Shown: positions 36,961-48,500 of the stretch, piece after piece
Layout of the letters: every line of letters begins with the position of its first letter
Numbering within the stretch: the stretch's first letter is position 1
Source of the DNA: Mucor racemosus
Lineage: Eukaryota; Mucoromycota; Mucoromycetes; Mucorales; Mucoraceae
NCBI GenBank assembly: GCA_027405735.1
Contig: JAPEHQ010000024.1
Coordinates: 496,001-560,000, forward strand
Direction: 5' to 3'
Length of the DNA: 64,000 nt
Program-made: the position numbers and the translations under genes
The notes under the pieces: model-generated
Seen by the model: only the letters and a program-made list of their open reading frames with translations
The model's database searches: none
What the model was told of the DNA's origin: nothing

Positions 36961-38373
36961 GTATTTACAAATGGTTCCTCCGTGTTTGCATTCAAATTTC
37001 ATAAATTAAATTGACTGGTTCTATCTACAGTAGTATTAAACGTATCATCAGCCCGCCCTATGATATATGTCAATATAACATCAAAAGCGTCGCATTGTCA
37101 TTGTTATAAGCTATGAAAAGCTTGATTTTTAATAATACAGCAATTAAATAAAAAACAAGATGATACTAATAACAGCATATGGTGAGTATTTAATATATAA
37201 GTAAGTTTGATAAAGTATGCTTTTAAATCCTTTTGAAAATCCTGAGGCAAACACAACATCTTGGTCCTGTAATTTCTTTCCATCAAAATGTTGCGATTTC
37301 CATTACACAATGGTATACACCTTTTATCAATCTTGACCTCGATGTACGTTGGGTATCAGTTTTTTACCAGTTATATTTTCTCTAGTTCATTAATATTCAG
37401 TCGTATTGAACGATGATTTGTAGCATTGCCAAGAAAAAGAATAAATTCTTCAAGAGTTTTCTGCATATCAAATTATGCGATTTAGTAGCAATAATTGCAC
37501 TTAACTATGCTTTTTAAACCTATTGATGTTAATCAGAATAATTAGTATTTTCATTCAAAAGTAAGCTTTGCTTTATACATTTACATTTACCCATTCAATA
37601 AATGACATTGCATTTATTATCCGTTATATCAATCAACCAACTTCATATTGATTCGATACATTTGACAATTAAATGCCTAAATTATACGTGAGCTACCAGG
37701 TATCGCCACAAAAAATCTCGTACAGGTCGACGAAACATCACAATTTGGGTCATTTTTTTGTGTTAATATAGATCTGAGCTTTCTCTCACATTCATAGATC
37801 TCTGCATGAACTAGATCTCTATCTGTTCAATTTAACTGAAATACATTGGACGCCAACATCTTGCATTGACTCTGTATCAGGTAGAAGATATAGGTGTATA
37901 TCAATCAAAGTACTGCAAGATGATACCATATTTTCCTTTTTAATTTGATGAGTTTACGTCATTGATGTACTATTATGCAGTATTTCGTATGTCATGAACA
38001 TAGAAATTTTGATGGTTTCATGATTTGTTTCCTTTTTATTGTGTAATATCATCAAATAGCAATGTTTCTTAGCATAAACAGAATGAAATGAGTGGGATTT
38101 CTTTTCCTTAAATAAAACTAGTTCATTTATTAATCAGATCAAGAAACTTATCGAGGACAATAATATCTTGAATCAACACCAGCCTGGACTCAGCAAGTAG
38201 CTATAAATATTACTTGATTTGCATTTTGCTTCATAATTGGTTACAGTAAAGCCAAGCAAACCCAGTGACTGGGCTGGGATAAGCTTAGCGTATATATTAA
38301 AGCTATTGAAATCTGATTATTATGCCCTTTTTTCTTTAGCTTTTACATAAAACTTATCACAAAAAATATAAAA
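36961..38373. other. Intergenic, 1.4 kb
   Basis: No gene is seen. The 68-codon frame at 37104-37310 (-) has no recognisable content. The right end is the promoter side of the lectin gene. Confidence 0.5.
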
Positions 38374-39076
38374 ATGAGTAATTTTCCTACAGGTTGGTTC
38401 TATATTCAATCAAAATGTTCACATAAAATGGTGCTCGATGTAAGCCTGGATTCATTAAAGGTAATTCGTGTAAATACAGCGATAATACTTAAAACTAAAT
38501 ATCGCTTAAAAGGCAGCGGCAAAAGTCGTGGTGTGGCCAAAAAAAACCAAAGACATTGACAATCAATTATGGATGTATGACCATGGTTATATCATAAACA
38601 AAAACTCAGGCATGGGTAAGTTGAGGATTCTCATGTTGTATGGAACATTATATTGAAGCTTTTTTTGCCAATAGTTTTAGATGTGCAGGGTGGTATTTTA
38701 GAAAGTGATAAACAAATTATTCAATATAAACGCAAAATGGTTGAAGATGCACAAAATCAAAGATGGTATTATCGTGAAGATGGTGTTATATACCCACAAA
38801 CAAATCCTAATCTCGTCCTGGATATTAGAGTAAGTTTGCTATACAAAATAATGGAATTGTAAAACTTGTTATATTGAAAAAAAAAAATAGGGCAATTGGA
38901 CTAAACAAGGTACAGTCGTGTTACTTTATGAACGAAAATATGAGGACAATGAGAATCAATTATGGGATTTAGTGCCCAGCGATACAACTGATGCTTCAAG
39001 CGTTCTTAGCCCATCGAAATCCTCTGATGATGAAGATGAGGATTATGCTTTTAGTTCAGCAAGTTATGCTTTGTAG
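38374..39076 (+). CDS. Ricin-B-fold (beta-trefoil) lectin-like protein
   Basis: Four exons, 38374-38460, 38513-38615, 38675-38829 and 38891-39076, give about 176 residues with all junctions in frame. Three beta-trefoil-type units are visible: GWFYIQSKCSHKMVLDV ending DNQLW, then MVLDVQGGILESDKQII ending QNQRW, and NLVLDIRGNWTKQGT ending ENQLW. The QxW and LDxxG words are the carbohydrate-binding fold signature. There is no signal peptide, so the protein is probably cytosolic, and no catalytic chain is attached, so this is a lectin domain only. The acidic Ser-rich tail (SSDDEDEDYAF) is outside the fold. Sugar specificity cannot be read. It converges with the GYF gene, 59 bases between stop codons. 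Confidence 0.88.
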
Positions 39077-39135
39077 AAAATGAATAAATAAATTGTGTGT
39101 ATTTTTAATTGACTAAAAACAAGCCTTTATTATTG

Positions 39136-41903
39136 TTATTGTTGATATTTCTTCTTGTACTTCTTTGTAACAACCTTGAATTCAGGTACTGCAATAACGG
39201 ATGATTTAGGTAAAATTACGTTTAACTTCTTACCGTCTATATCTGCTTTTCTACGTGTAATAAAATCACTTGCAAATCGACGTCCATCCATAGATGTAGA
39301 ATTTGCATAAATAATATCTTGAATGATCTCTGAACAGCTATTATCAACTGGAAAACTCAATAACATTTGTAATATTTCATCACTATTCACGCCTTCATTG
39401 AGATTTCTTAGTGATAATTTACACCATTTAAGAAAATCTTCACCAGGCCCTTTTGGTTCACTTGTGATAGTTGAATGTCTAGATGTAGTGGCAGTAGCAG
39501 TAGAAGTAGCAGTAGCGATAGAGGTAACAATTTGTTGTTGGTTTTTTACTGAATTATATTTAGGATTTGTTGAAGAGGGTATGGAAGCTGTCATGGATAA
39601 ATGCTTCTGTCGAGCTACTATCGGTTTTTCCCAAGGATTGCTTTGTTGTTTTGTCAGACGAGATGTGCTTGTATTTGTTGAGAATGAAGGATTAATAGTA
39701 AGAGATGATCGTGATGATACTGAAGACCATGTATTCGATCTGGTTGTACTGGTGTTGTTGGTAGATATTTCCTCTTCGTTTTGAATTTCACGTAATGTCT
39801 TTTTTTGTATTGATGCTGATCCCCAAGCAGAAACTGCAGCGCATGATGGTTGGGGTGCTTATTAGAATGTTAGTTTTAATGATCTCAATATCAGTTAGCT
39901 ACTTACATTCTATACCATCTTCTGTTTGAATATTTTTAGAGGTGAGCCTGTCAATAGATTCCATGGTAACAGTTTCCAATTGCATTTGATTAAAAGATTC
40001 GGCTAATTTATCATTTATTGCGTTTGCTGGATCTATCTCAGTTTTTGTTGGTATCACACTAGTAGTAGTAGTAGACGGAGGAGGAGATTCGGAAAGTAGG
40101 GAAGACTCAAGAACAGCAGGCATTATATTCTGTGTTTGTTGGTCGGATAATCCCCAAAACTTGTGCCCTGAATCAACGACAGTTGGAGTTCCAGGAACAG
40201 AATTCCATCCTTTACTTATTGAATTGGTCAAAATTGGTTGTTGCAAAGACAAATTTCTATTTGGGTCAAAGCTTAAGCTCGGATCGATAAAAATGTCATG
40301 TTGTTGCTGTTGCTGCTGCTGCTGCTGCTGGTGTTGTTGTTGCTGTTGTTGCTGTTGTTGTTGTTGTTGTTGTTGTTGTTGCAACAAAATCCTTTGTTGA
40401 ATTTGTAAATGCTGCTGTTGATTTTGACGCAACATATGCAAATATTGTTGCTCCATTTGTCGGCTTATGGCTTGCTGTTGTTGCTGATGCTGTTGCTGTT
40501 GAAATTCATTAATGTCAAATCCAGGGCTAATCAAAGGTTCGGCAGATTGTTGCCTCTGGTGCATATTGATATCATTTGGATTATTTGGCCATGAATTACC
40601 ATTAGGTCTTTCCCAAGAAGATAAGGGTGTTTGGATTGCATTATTACCGATCAACGGGTTACCACGAGTGATGGGCGAAATGAAAGGTGGATTATGGCCA
40701 AATGGAGATTGCGAAGTATTAGAGTTGAACATATATCCATTATTAGCTGTAATACTATTGATAATCCTATCGCTTCTCGTACTATCAATACCATTGTTGT
40801 CCATTATCAGATTGTTGAAAGGGTCAGCAAAGGTTGGTTTGGTCAACAAACCTTGTTTTTGTGAAGGAAATTGATCAAATGTCGGAGTTTCAATTCGTCC
40901 ACCACCAAATGGGCCAAAATATGTATCGTTTAAAGAAGGATATGTCAATGAAGGTAATAAACCTAAAGTTGCAGATGTTGTACCATTGTCTTGTTGAGTT
41001 GTTGGCCAGGTTGCCAAAAATGGAGTTTTGGCATCCTTTACCTTTCTAATCAAATCAGAGAGAGGCTCAAAAAAGTGTACATCTTCTCGTTTGACATTAA
41101 GCGCTTGATCAAAGTATCCAGCTTCAAACCATTTCTGCATTTCCAAAGCAGTAAATGGACCCTGCACATTTCCTAACGGATCTCTATATACCCACTGATA
41201 TAATTTATTTCCTATCGCAGAACTAAAAGCAGAGGTTGGAGGAGGTTGAGAAGGAGGAGATGTAGTGATGCTATTAAAGGAAAAACTGCTTGGATGAGAT
41301 GCAGCACGTCGGTGTTCACCGCCCTGAAAAGAAGCTGATGTTGGAGGAATGAATGTATCATTTTTTTGTTCAAATTCAGTATTTCCAAGTGGTAAATTTG
41401 CACCTAAATGAAATACACCATTGCTATCAAATGTACCCACATTATCTTTATCATCTTCACTCCAAAGAGGAACATCATCATCTTCATTACCACGTCGTCG
41501 AATATCTATTGATAGTAACAGTTACACATCCGAGATTTCATTATTATTAGTACAGTAATATTTTTACCAGTCAAAGTGTTATTTTCAAATGATGAAAATG
41601 CTGATATATCTTTATTTAACGGGGAAAGAGGGGTTTGGCTTTCATTTACTACAGCATGTTCATGGTGTTTAATATCCACTGAAGCTTGTTTATCAGATGT
41701 ATATAAACTAAGCATGTATTCTTTAGAGTATTTAAAAGAAGTATCTTTCAAGTTATTTTTTGTAGTTTGAGTATCACCACCACCACTTGCACTTCCACCT
41801 CCACCACGCATCCTATTTTATTACATTAGAAACATTTTGTTTTATAAACAAAAATATATGTCAATATTTACCATTCAGGACCAAAATTCATTTGACTAGT
41901 CAT
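39136..41903 (-). CDS. GYF-domain protein (Smy2/GIGYF-like)
   Basis: GYF proteins bind proline-rich ligands and act in mRNA repression and vesicle transport. Exons, in coding order: 41903-41872, 41812-41568, 41505-39907 and 39857-39136, about 865 residues, all in frame. The N-terminus MTSQMNFGPEW leads to YSKEYMLSLY, a motif seen near the start of this family. The GYF domain (about residues 195-255) contains WVYRDPLGNVQGPF, then MQKWFEAGYF. A long Gln-rich region follows (+ strand 40290-40530), including tracts of more than ten Gln. The C-terminal block (about 765-845) has FLKWCKLSLRNLNEGVN, then MLLSFP and MDGRRFASDFI, the conserved end of fungal Smy2-type proteins. Likely cytoplasmic. Confidence 0.92.
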
Positions 41904-42043
41904 TTTCAAGAAATCAAAAAAGATTAGAGTGAAGAAAAAGAACAAACTGTGAGATTCCTTCTTCTATTTAATCCTTATTAAAATAACATCAATTGTAGTA
42001 CAAGGAAAGGCAAATAAAAAACATGACGTCGTATACAGTTTAT

Positions 42044-43260
42044 TTAAGCTATGGTTTGTGATGGTGCTAAGATTTGTACGGCTCTTTCTAAATCATCTGT
42101 AGAAACAATAATATTTGCTGTCATAAATGTGCTTAGGTAAAACATGTTGATATGTGCTTCAATGGATAACGGTTTAGATATATGTCGAACAATTCCAGAT
42201 CTCTCAATGTTGGATCCCGAGAAATGAACTTGAATCACTCTTAATCCTGCTGCACCTTGATCTCTCATAAGTGAGCTTTCCTCAAATGTATCAAGGATTT
42301 GTGTGTCTGCAATCAACGATACGTCTTCATTTGTAGTAACAAAAGAACAAAAGCGTTTATGAATAGTTCTGTTTAAAGAAAATGTAAATGCATGTAGTAT
42401 ATTATACCATATTCAACAAACTTACTCGCTCTCACTTGGAACTAATTTAGGATAGCACAATGCTTTAAGTACTGTAAGAACCCAACTAGATCTATAATGT
42501 CTATTTAATCCCACACATTGTAATTCATTCACCAATACATTTATATCTAACAAAAATTGCGTTGGATCAATTGGAGATGAAGATCTTTTCTCATGTACTT
42601 TTTCTTCTTCATTATCTGCTACTGCTTCTGCTACTGTTTTTGCTTCTGCTTCTTCTTCTTCGGTTATATTGGGTATATTAGAATATTCGCCATCTTCATA
42701 TTCTTCTTCAATCTCGAATCCACATTGTCTTAATGCCTGCATGACTTGATACAATTTTGGCTCACTCACCAAAACAAAATCTGTTTGATATGTGGATATA
42801 TATAAAATTGAAAATCGACCTTCTGCTAATGGTTCTGAAATTTCGCTGATACGTTTTCCGCTGAGTTCTAGATACACAAGTCAATATTTTGCCCTGCCTG
42901 TAAATACATGTTATCCTTACCTTGACTACCTTCATCATCCACCTGCAATACTCGAAATACACCATTGGGGATATCCAAATCAGGACAGTTTGCTGCCTCC
43001 AGGGCAGGTAAAAAGTCTTGCTCAATAGCTTTTTCATTTGCTACGATTGAAATACCATAAGCATTTTCAGTGAATGAAAAGAAGTAATCATTTCTACATG
43101 TCAAATATTTGTTAATTAAAAATAGTAAACTACAATATCAGTAGCCTTACGCATTTGTATCAGCGAATAATAGAATCTTCACAATGGCATGTGTTACTTG
43201 TATCAAATGAGATCTAGGAAAATTGATGATCCTTAATCTCGGAGGCAATATTGTGATCAT
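42044..43260 (-). CDS. ACT-domain protein resembling CASTOR arginine sensors
   Basis: CASTOR proteins bind arginine through ACT domains and release GATOR2 to switch on TORC1. Exons, in coding order: 43260-43151, 43093-42921, 42867-42426 and 42368-42044, about 349 residues (human CASTOR1 329), all in frame. The second ACT unit reads ISEPLAEGRFSILYISTYQT then DFVLV, closely like the animal block LSTYQTDFILV whose Tyr-Gln and Asp are reported to contact GATOR2. The last ACT unit reads GIVRHISKPLSIEAHINMFY then LSTF. An acidic, poorly ordered insert (EEEYEDGEYSN to HEKRSSS) lies between them. Arginine binding itself cannot be confirmed from sequence. The gene lies upstream of the GYF gene on the same strand, 140 bases apart. 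Confidence 0.85.
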
Positions 43261-44103
43261 AGGATTTGAATCAACATGGAAAAAAGGAAAAGGAAAAGAA
43301 ATGAAAGAAAAAATTCAAACAAAAAGGGCTTGTCAAATTTTGTTCGGGTTACGCCGGTGATTTAAAGTGGTGATATCGATTTATATGTCCATCATACAAT
43401 GTTGTAGTAGTAATGGGTACCGCAACGTGATCATTATTTGAACCTAATATAGATAATACAGCTATTTTCTATGTCTTCTTTTTACAACATATCATTCAGT
43501 TTGAGTCATATATTTTGTGCATAAACAATTGATTATTTGCCTTCTTGGTAATGACGCCCAATGACTCAGAGAGCACAAGCTGCAGTTTAATCTGATTTTC
43601 AGGTTTCCATCTTCACGCGCAACTGTTTATCAGATCTCATCTTGCACAAACTTTTAAAGACACTATATTGATTTATCTTTTTTTTTTATATACATAGACA
43701 TAGCATCAATAGATAAGCCATTAAAAGCGTAGCATTCTTTTGAACGAGGTGATTGCAGTTTACCAAAAGTAAATCACTAGTTAGAACCACAGGAATAATG
43801 CTGTAACAAGTGTGATCTACAACTGCTGATTATATTGACTTTCTTTAAGAAAATCAATCTTCAAAATCGGAGCATGCGTTATTTAAGCAGTTTGCCGCCA
43901 TATAAATACCACCATAAGAACCGCAAGTCAAAGGATAGCTATTAGAAATTAACAGCAACTATTTGCTGTATATATTTGAATAGATACACCCTTTTGAAGC
44001 TGCTTTCTCCATCAGAAAATATCGAAACACCTTGGAAGCCTCCAGTAACTGAGTTTTAAATTGAAGTTGTTCAGCAACAACAATTTTAATCCAATTCATC
44101 AAT
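43261..44103. other. Intergenic and possible LINE 5' region
   Basis: Contains an isolated TTATCAGATCT at 43627-43637, the motif clustered at 59-61 kb, and the 19-mer CAATCTTCAAAATCGGAGC near 43857 shared with 17060. A CATATAAATACC element lies near 43892. Some of this may be 5' untranslated sequence of the LINE; its true start is not certain. Confidence 0.45.
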
Positions 44104-44116
44104 TTCAAGAAAATAC

Positions 44117-45592
44117 ATGGCTCTTTCAGATAAACAAACATTGTCTAAGGGCGAGGATCTGATTGGTGGAGGCACCAAAGATTCTCGACATAATCCAAAC
44201 AACCTAAAGGATCCAATGCGATCATATGCACAGATTCTGAAAAATGATCAAACCAGGGAAACCTTCGAATTGAACACTCAAACCTCAGGGGAACTCGTCC
44301 AACTCACTGAAGGTGGTCAACTTTTCATCCAAGCCAGGGACAAACATTCTATTGTCGTATCCGCGGCTCAATTTATAGATACTCAAGTTAAATTCAAGGA
44401 CTTGGGTGCTTTACTTCGAGCACAATATCCTGAAGCCTGGGGCCTTCGTACCCGAAATGTCAATAAAGATTCTAAATATTTAGAAGTTAACTTTCGTACA
44501 GCTGAAGCCAGAGAGGCAGCTTTGAAAAAAGATTTTCAGTATGAAGGAAAGAAAGTCATTGTTAGTCGTACCTTTCCTAAGGACACTACCATTGTTAGGG
44601 TTAGCATTAGCAATTTACCTTACGATGATGAAGAGATCTTGAAGGCTGAAATGTCCAAAATCTTCGTTAAATACGGGGAGATTCTGGAAATGGGTCTACT
44701 TTGCACTACTCACAGCCATTTCTTTACTGGCCGAGGATTTGTTACCTTGAACCTTCTTCCGGGTAAATCTTATGAGAAATTGGTACCTCAAATTGACTCC
44801 TGGGAACCCAAGGAAACCTTGAAGCTTACTTTTACTGGCATGAAACCTATATGTAGTCGTTGCCATGTCACTGACCATGTTCTTGGCAACTGTCCAGTTA
44901 TGGGCCAGAGACTTAAAAGTTGCTTTATCTGCAATAAAACCGATCATCTACAAGCTAAATGTCCAGATGCCTGGTGGAATAAGCGCAAGAAGTCTGCTAA
45001 ATTGAATTCTCAACACACATCACCAAACCAAAAAGCTAGCACAAAGACGGTAGTTGTACCCATTACTGTGCCTGATGAATCTAAGCCTGTGCATCAGGCA
45101 TCCACTGAGAAGGAAGATACTTCAGCGGCACCAATAGTAGTTTCGGCACCAGTTGCTCCAACATCAATTAGTTCAGTTCCAGAAGCAACCATTACAGAAG
45201 AAGATACTTCAGTCCCTCCTCAGGATTCACAAATAGTCTACGAGGACTCCAACAAGAGCATTGAAGCAGCACCTGACCAGGATGAGATATCAAATCAGTC
45301 ATCGGAAGAGAAGTCGGATGCTGAGATGTCAGATTCTGAAGGAGATGAGGATGATGATGAACTCGATGTGGATATGGCAGAAGCAGAAAAGGAGGCTAAA
45401 GCTACGAAAATTCCTCTAGAAGATGTGGTTAAAGCAATGAAATGTAAATTGAGGACTCATCTCAGGAAGCCGACGAAGATGAACGCTGCTAAGTCAAATG
45501 ACAAAGATCTAGTACGACTTTCTACTCGATCTCGCACCGGTGGATCTGCTGTGATGAAGAAGCAATCTGCCAACCATGCTTCCCGTAAATAA
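44117..45592 (+). CDS. LINE ORF1, gag-like nucleic-acid-binding protein
   Basis: A 491-residue protein that would coat the element RNA. Residues about 150-215 look like an RRM-type fold (TIVRVSISNLPYDDEEI, then EILEMGL). Two CCHC zinc knuckles follow: CSRCHVTDHVLGNC and CFICNKTDHLQAKC, each C-x2-C-x4-H-x4-C. The C-terminal third is acidic and unordered, then basic (KMKCKLRTHLRKPTK-like end). ORF2 begins five bases after the stop in another frame, with TAATTATTATG at the junction, suggesting termination-reinitiation. Confidence 0.9.
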   Translation: MALSDKQTLSKGEDLIGGGTKDSRHNPNNLKDPMRSYAQILKNDQTRETFELNTQTSGELVQLTEGGQLFIQARDKHSIVVSAAQFIDTQVKFKDLGALLRAQYPEAWGLRTRNVNKDSKYLEVNFRTAEAREAALKKDFQYEGKKVIVSRTFPKDTTIVRVSISNLPYDDEEILKAEMSKIFVKYGEILEMGLLCTTHSHFFTGRGFVTLNLLPGKSYEKLVPQIDSWEPKETLKLTFTGMKPICSRCHVTDHVLGNCPVMGQRLKSCFICNKTDHLQAKCPDAWWNKRKKSAKLNSQHTSPNQKASTKTVVVPITVPDESKPVHQASTEKEDTSAAPIVVSAPVAPTSISSVPEATITEEDTSVPPQDSQIVYEDSNKSIEAAPDQDEISNQSSEEKSDAEMSDSEGDEDDDELDVDMAEAEKEAKATKIPLEDVVKAMKCKLRTHLRKPTKMNAAKSNDKDLVRLSTRSRTGGSAVMKKQSANHASRK

Positions 45593-45597
45593 TTATT

Positions 45598-48500
45598 ATG
45601 AGTGATCATAATAATTATTGTAAATCCTTAAATATCAAATTTGGATCACTTAATTGTCGATATCTACTCAAAATTAACAATCCTCAACTATCTGATTCCT
45701 TTATTCGGCATTTAAGGGGGCAAGATTTAGACATCTTTGCTTGCCAAGAAACCAATATTCCTTCTCTTAATTTCAACGATCGGATTGCAATGCTTAATCT
45801 AAAATTCCAATCCCTTCAAAGTATATGGTCATCAAAATGTGGATTACTCAACTTCAACAAAAATATTAATATGGAGAAGATTCACATATCTGATGATGAT
45901 AGAATTATTTTAGCAAAGTTAACTGTACCTGCAGAACCAAATTTATTGCCCATTTATGTTCTCAATATTTATGCTCCTGCGGATTCACCTCAAAACAGAA
46001 CCATTTTTTACAACAAGTTAATCGATCATATCAAATCTCTCGACTCTTATGCCGATATTTTGGAACGCCTAATTTTAGCTGGAGATTTCAACTTTCAATA
46101 TGATCTACGTTTACCTGGTAATGCTCCAAGTAAACAACCTACAGCATTTGTCTCTTTCACGGATACTTTCCTCCATGATTGCAACAACAACTACAGCGAT
46201 ACTTTTTTTGTGACACTACCTACTTTTAGACGGGGTAAAGTCATCAAAACTCTTGACTACATTATGGTCGGTAGCCAACTGAAGGATTTATATTTTGACA
46301 ATAACATCGAATATACATCCAATGCATGGACGGATCACGACTTATTGACAGTACGATTTCGTCTCCAGGTGTCTAACACTGGTAAAGGATTATGGCGGGC
46401 AAATCCAAACCTGGTTCACCACAAATCCTTTGTTAAGAAAATCAATTCGGGTATTCGACACTTTATGCATAAAATTCTTGCTAATTCCTCAGATAGTAGC
46501 CAGATCAAGTGGGATCGTCTAAAAGGCTATATTAAGAAACTGACCAAAGCTTATTGCAGCAATCGCTCTTCTTGGCGTCGAGAGCGCCTCAAAGACCTCC
46601 AAAGTTCCAGGAACCATCTCATACGTCAATTAAAGGACGACCAAACGGCTCTCCAGGCTCAATTACCGCGTGTTGAACACTCCATCGCCCAACTTGAACA
46701 TGAAATTGCTATAAATGCAACTCTGAAAGCTGGTAAACGATGGCTGGACAACAATGAAAATTCGGTCGGCTTTCTCAAACAGACTGCAGAACGTCGGTTG
46801 GCCCAGCGGAATTTTGACACCATAACACATCCAACATCCAACGTACCTTGCTCAACTACGATGGACAAGCTAGATGCTGTTCATTCCTTCTATAATGTCC
46901 TATATTCTCCTGAACCAACTCATAGATACTCAATGGACAAGTTGCTCCGAGGAATTCAGAACACTATTTCGGTGGATGACGCTGAATATATTATTTCTGG
47001 AATCGACATTGAAGACATTTTACAATCTGCCACTAGATGCCCCAAGGTCAGCAGCCCTGGACGAGACGGGCTGCCTTACCCTATCCTTCGGTTAATCTTA
47101 GCCCATCCGGATTGTAAAGAATTGGTTATTGCTGTGTACAATGATGCCCTCAATCTAGGGGTTTTTCCATCTTCCTGGCAGGAAACATGTATCGTTCTTC
47201 TTCCAAAGAAAGGCGACTTACGGAATCTTGCTAACTGGAGACCTATTTCGCTGATTAATACTGACTGCAAGGTCTTTACTAGGATTTTGAATTCACGGGT
47301 TATTGGTGCTGCCAACAAGGTCATTACTCAACATCAAGCTGGTTTTATGCCTAATCGATTCATCGGCGACCATGGTCTGGCACTGAAACTCCTTATGGAA
47401 GATGCCAAACTACATTCCAACCGAGCTATCAGTGTCGCGGTGGATAGTGCCAAAGCATATGATTATGTAAACGAAACCTACATCTGTAAAGTCCTCAGCA
47501 AGTTTGGATTTCCCTCAACCTTCATCCAGAGTATTAAAAATTTGTTTTTCAAGAGTAAAATTGTCATCAATATGAACGGTTTCATGACTGATACGGTAGT
47601 TCAACAGCGCGGCCTCCGCCAAGGTGATTCCATTTCGCCGGTTCTCTTTAACTTTGCCTTAGAGCCACTGCTTCTGGCTATCATCAATGATCGAACCATC
47701 AGAGGTTATTCCCTTAATACGAAGGCTGTCAATCCAAGCTGTCCTCTACAAGTGGTGGCACCTCCGCCTATCAAGTTACTGGCGTATGCTGATGATTTGT
47801 TAGTCATCGTCAATAATAATGAGGAACTGCAAGCAATTCAAGAACATATCTCTTGTTATGGTCGAGCGTCCAACGCCCGAGTCAATTATCACAAGTCAGT
47901 GGCATTTCCACTCTCTGGTAATAGGTCCTTGGTCCGTCCCGATTTGTTTCATCTTGCTCGTAGGCTCCAATTTCAATGGTATGATGAGTTTAGTCCATCA
48001 TATATCAAATATCTTGGTTACCCTATCTGGTTCAGTAGTGATCAACGGGAAGCTTTCTGTCAGGAAACACTACAAACAATGCAGGCTTCCCTTGATAGGC
48101 ATATGACACGAAACATTTCTGTTTATGGTCGAGCCCGAATGGTTAATTCACTCTTCCTTGCTCGCTTTTGGCATTTCTTACGGAATACAACTTTACCTCT
48201 TAGCTTCATCAAGAAGATCTCCTCTATGGTGTACCAATTCGTTTGCTACAAGATATTTCCTCCTATGAAGAAGGCAGTTATCTACTCCCCTAAGGAACTA
48301 GGTGGTCTGTCCGTCATTGATATTACGGTGCAACAACACATTTTACAACAACGATATGTGCGTGCCCTGCTTCTAGACAACAACGTCTCTCGTCCGATAC
48401 CTAACTTTCTAATGCAGACGTTGTCCACGTTCATCCAAGTGAGCTATGGGGCTTCTCACCCCCACCTGCCACTGTTGTTTCGAAATTATCGTCTAGGCTC

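Noticed and set aside
40161..40874. Several plus-strand frames opposite the GYF gene, one with long Cys runs
   Set aside because: They are antisense readings of the Gln-rich coding strand (CAG/CAA read as CTG/TTG/TGC).
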